A stretch of DNA of 15,232 nt from an uncultured Clostridia bacterium (GTDB taxonomy: Bacteria > Bacillota > Clostridia > Christensenellales > Aristaeellaceae), in assembly GCA_944363005.1 (NCBI GenBank), contig CALVTV010000280.1, positions 1 through 15,232 of the forward strand, given 5' to 3'. A program made the position numbers and the translations under genes. Under the pieces are notes generated by a model, which saw nothing but the letters and a program-made list of their open reading frames with translations, did no database searches and had not been told where the DNA came from. Positions within the stretch are counted from its first letter, which is position 1. Each line of letters opens with the position of its first letter. Positions 13,009 through 15,232 of this stretch are shown piece after piece.

Positions 13009-13842
13009 TTAGGGCTGCTGCTCGGCGCGCACGCTCTGGTTGTCGCTGACGTCGCGCAGGCCGCTGTCCTTCGCGCAATACGTCTCGGCGCTCAGTTCCG
13101 CCAAAATGGCCAGCACGCGCTCATCCGCCGGGTCATCCTCGCTATCGTGAATGAAGGCGATCTTCGGGGAACAGGCCGTCAAAAACGCCTCGCTGCTCTC
13201 CTTGTACCGCCCGTGATAGGGCACTTTGAGCACATCGCAGGCCACGTCGCCCTCGGAGAGCAACTCCATCTGGCGGGCGCTCTCCGCGTCGCCCGTGAAA
13301 AAGAACGACGTCTGCCCGTAGGTCATGCGCACGGCGAGCGAAAAGTCGTTCTCCTCGTCCTCGCCATAGTCGGCCTGATGCGCGCTGGTGATGCGCAGCG
13401 TCAGGCCCGGTTCCACCTCCAGCGTCTGCTCTGTGGCCCGGGGCATGCGCTCCACCGCGATCTGCGGCCGCTCCTCGAGCGCCTCGACAAACTGGGTGTA
13501 CTGCTTGCTGTCCTTCTCATAGACGGGCATATACACCGCGCCGACGTCGAGCTGTTCCAGAAAGTGATCCGCGCCGCCGACGTGATCCTTGTCAAAGTGG
13601 GTGATGATCATGATGTCCACGCGCGTTACGCCCGCATCCTCGAGGGTTTGGGCGAGTTTTTCGCCCTCCTTGTCGGTTGCGGCGTCGATGAGGATGCGCT
13701 TGCCCTGCGGCGTGGTGATGAGCATGGCGTCCGCCTTGCCCACATCGTAAAACTCCACGCAAAGCTGCTGCGCAATCCCCGGCGCGCAGCCCGTCATTGC
13801 CAGCAGCCATGCGCTCAGCAGCACCGCCCAGCATCGTCTCAT
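13009..13842 (-). CDS. ComEC/Rec2-like metallo-beta-lactamase-fold lipoprotein
   Basis: This 277-residue exported hydrolase consists of the metallo-beta-lactamase domain alone. Residues 1-19 look like a lipoprotein signal (hydrophobic core, then AMTGC with C19), so it is probably tethered outside the membrane. Metal-site residues are H82, D84, D86 and H87 in THFDKDHVGG, D185 in FFFTGDAE, and H210 in KVPYHGRYKESSEAFL. This is the ComEC-type pattern (HxDxDH), and SSEAFL matches the ComEC C-terminal motif. The membrane channel part of ComEC is missing, so it is not a DNA-uptake channel; the substrate is unknown, perhaps extracellular nucleic acid or a phosphodiester. The start is the ATG at 13842 after AGGGGG; the open frame upstream only offers TTG. 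It lies 60 bases after the peptidoglycan-binding gene on the same strand. Confidence 0.92.
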   Translation of the reverse strand: MRRCWAVLLSAWLLAMTGCAPGIAQQLCVEFYDVGKADAMLITTPQGKRILIDAATDKEGEKLAQTLEDAGVTRVDIMIITHFDKDHVGGADHFLEQLDVGAVYMPVYEKDSKQYTQFVEALEERPQIAVERMPRATEQTLEVEPGLTLRITSAHQADYGEDEENDFSLAVRMTYGQTSFFFTGDAESARQMELLSEGDVACDVLKVPYHGRYKESSEAFLTACSPKIAFIHDSEDDPADERVLAILAELSAETYCAKDSGLRDVSDNQSVRAEQQP

Positions 13843-13902
13843 AGCGTTCCCCCTTTTTTTCAAAAGCCGCAGCCCTCCTGCGAGAGCCGCGGTTTGATTG
13901 CG

Positions 13903-15232
13903 TTACTTCGTTCCGTACAGGGCGCTCTGCGTGTCCTTGCCGGCGATGCCATCGACCGCCAGGCCGCGATCCTTCTGGAACGCGCAGACACCGTCATACG
14001 TCCACTGGCCGAAGATGCCGTCCGCAACGCGAACCTGCTTGTAGCCAAGGTCCAGCAGCGCCTGCTGAAGCGCCTTGACCGTATCGCCGCGGCAGCCCCA
14101 GTAGAGCAGCCGGTAGCTGATCGCGCCGGAAGAGCCGGAGGCCGACACGGCCGAAGCCGAGTAGAGCACCTGCTGCGTCTTGGAGTCCGCCACGCCGGTG
14201 ATGCTCAGGCCGTTGCGGCTCTGGAAGCTGCAAACCGCGCGGTAGGTCTGGCTGCCGAAGTAGCCGTCAACCGATCCGGCGAGATAGCCCAGCTCCTTGA
14301 GCCGGCGCTGGAGCGTGACCACCTTCGAATTGTAGCGGCTGGAGCGCGAGAGCGTGGTGTAACTGCCCGTGCTCGAGGAGCTGGCCGGTTTGGCCGCCGT
14401 GGAGTAGAGCAGGACCTGCATCGCGTGATCCGCGACGCCCGTGGGCGTCAGGCCGTTGTTGGCCTGGAAGTCGCGCACGGCGCGCTGCGTGCCGCTGCCG
14501 AAGATGCCGTCCACGCGGATGGTGTAATATCCCAGATCCTTGAGGCGCTGCTGCAACGTATAGATCAGCGCAAGGCCGCGGTCGCCGCGCACCAGCGTGG
14601 GATACGTCCGCTCGCTGTAGCCGAGCGCCGCCACGGAATAGACCAGGGCAAACGTCTTGGGGCCGGTAATGCCGTCCACGGCCAGGCCGTTGTTCGACTG
14701 GAAGAGGCGCACGGCCGCCACGACGCTGTCGTCATAGAGCTTCTTGACTTGCACCGGATAGCCCAGTTCCTTGAGGCGCGAGGTCAGAAGATACACATCC
14801 CGGCCCTCGCTCCAGCGCTTGAGCAGGTGATAGGCGCGCGCGTCCGTCACGGTTTCCACCTGCTGATAGCTCAGCGAGTTGTTCGTGCCGTAATAGACGG
14901 TGAACGTAATGCTGCTGCCGTAAGCGTAGGCATGCGGCAGGTAGAAGCGCAGAATGCCGCGCCCGTCCGCCGTGACGGTCTGGCTGTAATCGCTCGTGCT
15001 CACCTTGACCACCACGCCCGGGTTCGTCTTGGCGACGATGTTGGTCGTCGTCGGATCGATGGTGTCCACCGTCAACGAAGGCGCGCTTTGCGGCGTGGTC
15101 ACGTTAAACGTGCCGCTCACGGTGACGCGGCTGGCCGTATCCGAGCCGTACTGGGCATGCACGGCGGTATACGTGCCGGCGCTGCAAATGATATCGCCCG
15201 AGAACGCGCCGGAAGCGTCGCTGCGCACGATG
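13903..15232 (-). CDS. Large secreted protein with Ig-like domains and four peptidoglycan-binding repeats, 5' end cut by window edge
   Basis: The frame is open to the right edge, so the N-terminus and any signal peptide are missing; about 442 residues are visible. The first ~120 residues contain the end of one and all of a second Ig-like beta domain (NIVAKTNPGVVVKVSTSD, then TADGRGILRFYLP is typical). Four peptidoglycan-binding type 1 modules follow at about 143-198, 217-277, 302-358 and 381-439. Each has the pattern LQxxLxxLGY, VDGxFGxxT, AVxxFQxxNGL and a closing Gly-Thr/Ala turn. Ser/Thr-rich linkers separate modules 2-3 and 3-4. The role is probably cell-wall attachment of whatever enzyme or adhesive domain lies upstream. 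The protein ends right after the last module (ALYGTK). Only a weak stem (CGCAG/CTGCG then TTTT) lies between it and the next gene, so read-through is likely. Confidence 0.93.
   Translation of the reverse strand, partial: IVRSDASGAFSGDIICSAGTYTAVHAQYGSDTASRVTVSGTFNVTTPQSAPSLTVDTIDPTTTNIVAKTNPGVVVKVSTSDYSQTVTADGRGILRFYLPHAYAYGSSITFTVYYGTNNSLSYQQVETVTDARAYHLLKRWSEGRDVYLLTSRLKELGYPVQVKKLYDDSVVAAVRLFQSNNGLAVDGITGPKTFALVYSVAALGYSERTYPTLVRGDRGLALIYTLQQRLKDLGYYTIRVDGIFGSGTQRAVRDFQANNGLTPTGVADHAMQVLLYSTAAKPASSSSTGSYTTLSRSSRYNSKVVTLQRRLKELGYLAGSVDGYFGSQTYRAVCSFQSRNGLSITGVADSKTQQVLYSASAVSASGSSGAISYRLLYWGCRGDTVKALQQALLDLGYKQVRVADGIFGQWTYDGVCAFQKDRGLAVDGIAGKDTQSALYGTK

Noticed and set aside
13843..13902. 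Terminator between the peptidoglycan-binding and MBL genes
   Set aside because: Only a five-pair stem followed by four T residues is visible, too weak to call, so the genes may be co-transcribed.

Overview
The window is GC-rich DNA from a low-GC-phylum lineage that has drifted to high GC, most likely a gut-type member of the Clostridia. The signs are strong AGGAGG-type ribosome binding sites on nearly every gene, a preQ1-regulated QueT transporter, a VanZ-family protein, a chromosomal-type Soj/Spo0J (ParA/ParB) pair, and secreted proteins with Gram-positive-style signal peptides and peptidoglycan-binding repeats. I cannot assign a genus from sequence alone. No phage, transposase, CRISPR, tRNA or rRNA is visible.

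Layout. Positions 1-2758 (minus strand) read as one transport unit: a LysR regulator, a class III periplasmic-type substrate-binding protein, and a FecCD permease that runs off the left edge. Divergent from it is queT (3055-3540, plus), behind a strong promoter and a preQ1-I riboswitch with a readable terminator/antiterminator. A bidirectional terminator separates queT from a minus-strand pair: a 306-residue membrane protein with a duplicated two-helix plus PH-like plan, and a GNAT acetyltransferase. Then comes a secreted M23-type (LytM) protein with an altered active site (minus), divergent from a VanZ-family gene (plus). TldD and TldE/PmbA form a two-gene minus-strand operon. Divergent from it is a plus-strand operon of an unrecognised 150-residue protein, ParA and ParB. 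The right end holds a ComEC-like metallo-beta-lactamase lipoprotein and a large secreted protein with four peptidoglycan-binding repeats, both minus; the latter is cut by the window edge.

The two largest non-coding stretches (6965-7523 and 12627-13008) lie between convergent genes. They hold three copies of one dispersed repeat: 6950-7083 minus, 7271-7498 plus and 12678-12902 minus. The copies fold into the same ordered series of hairpins. Stems differ between copies by paired compensatory changes while several loops are identical. Two copies carry a 98-base, two-hairpin module inside a closing stem; the third has a 4-base loop in the same place. I do not recognise this element as a named family, and it is the best candidate here for something undescribed. 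One copy supplies the last codons and stop codon of the VanZ gene.
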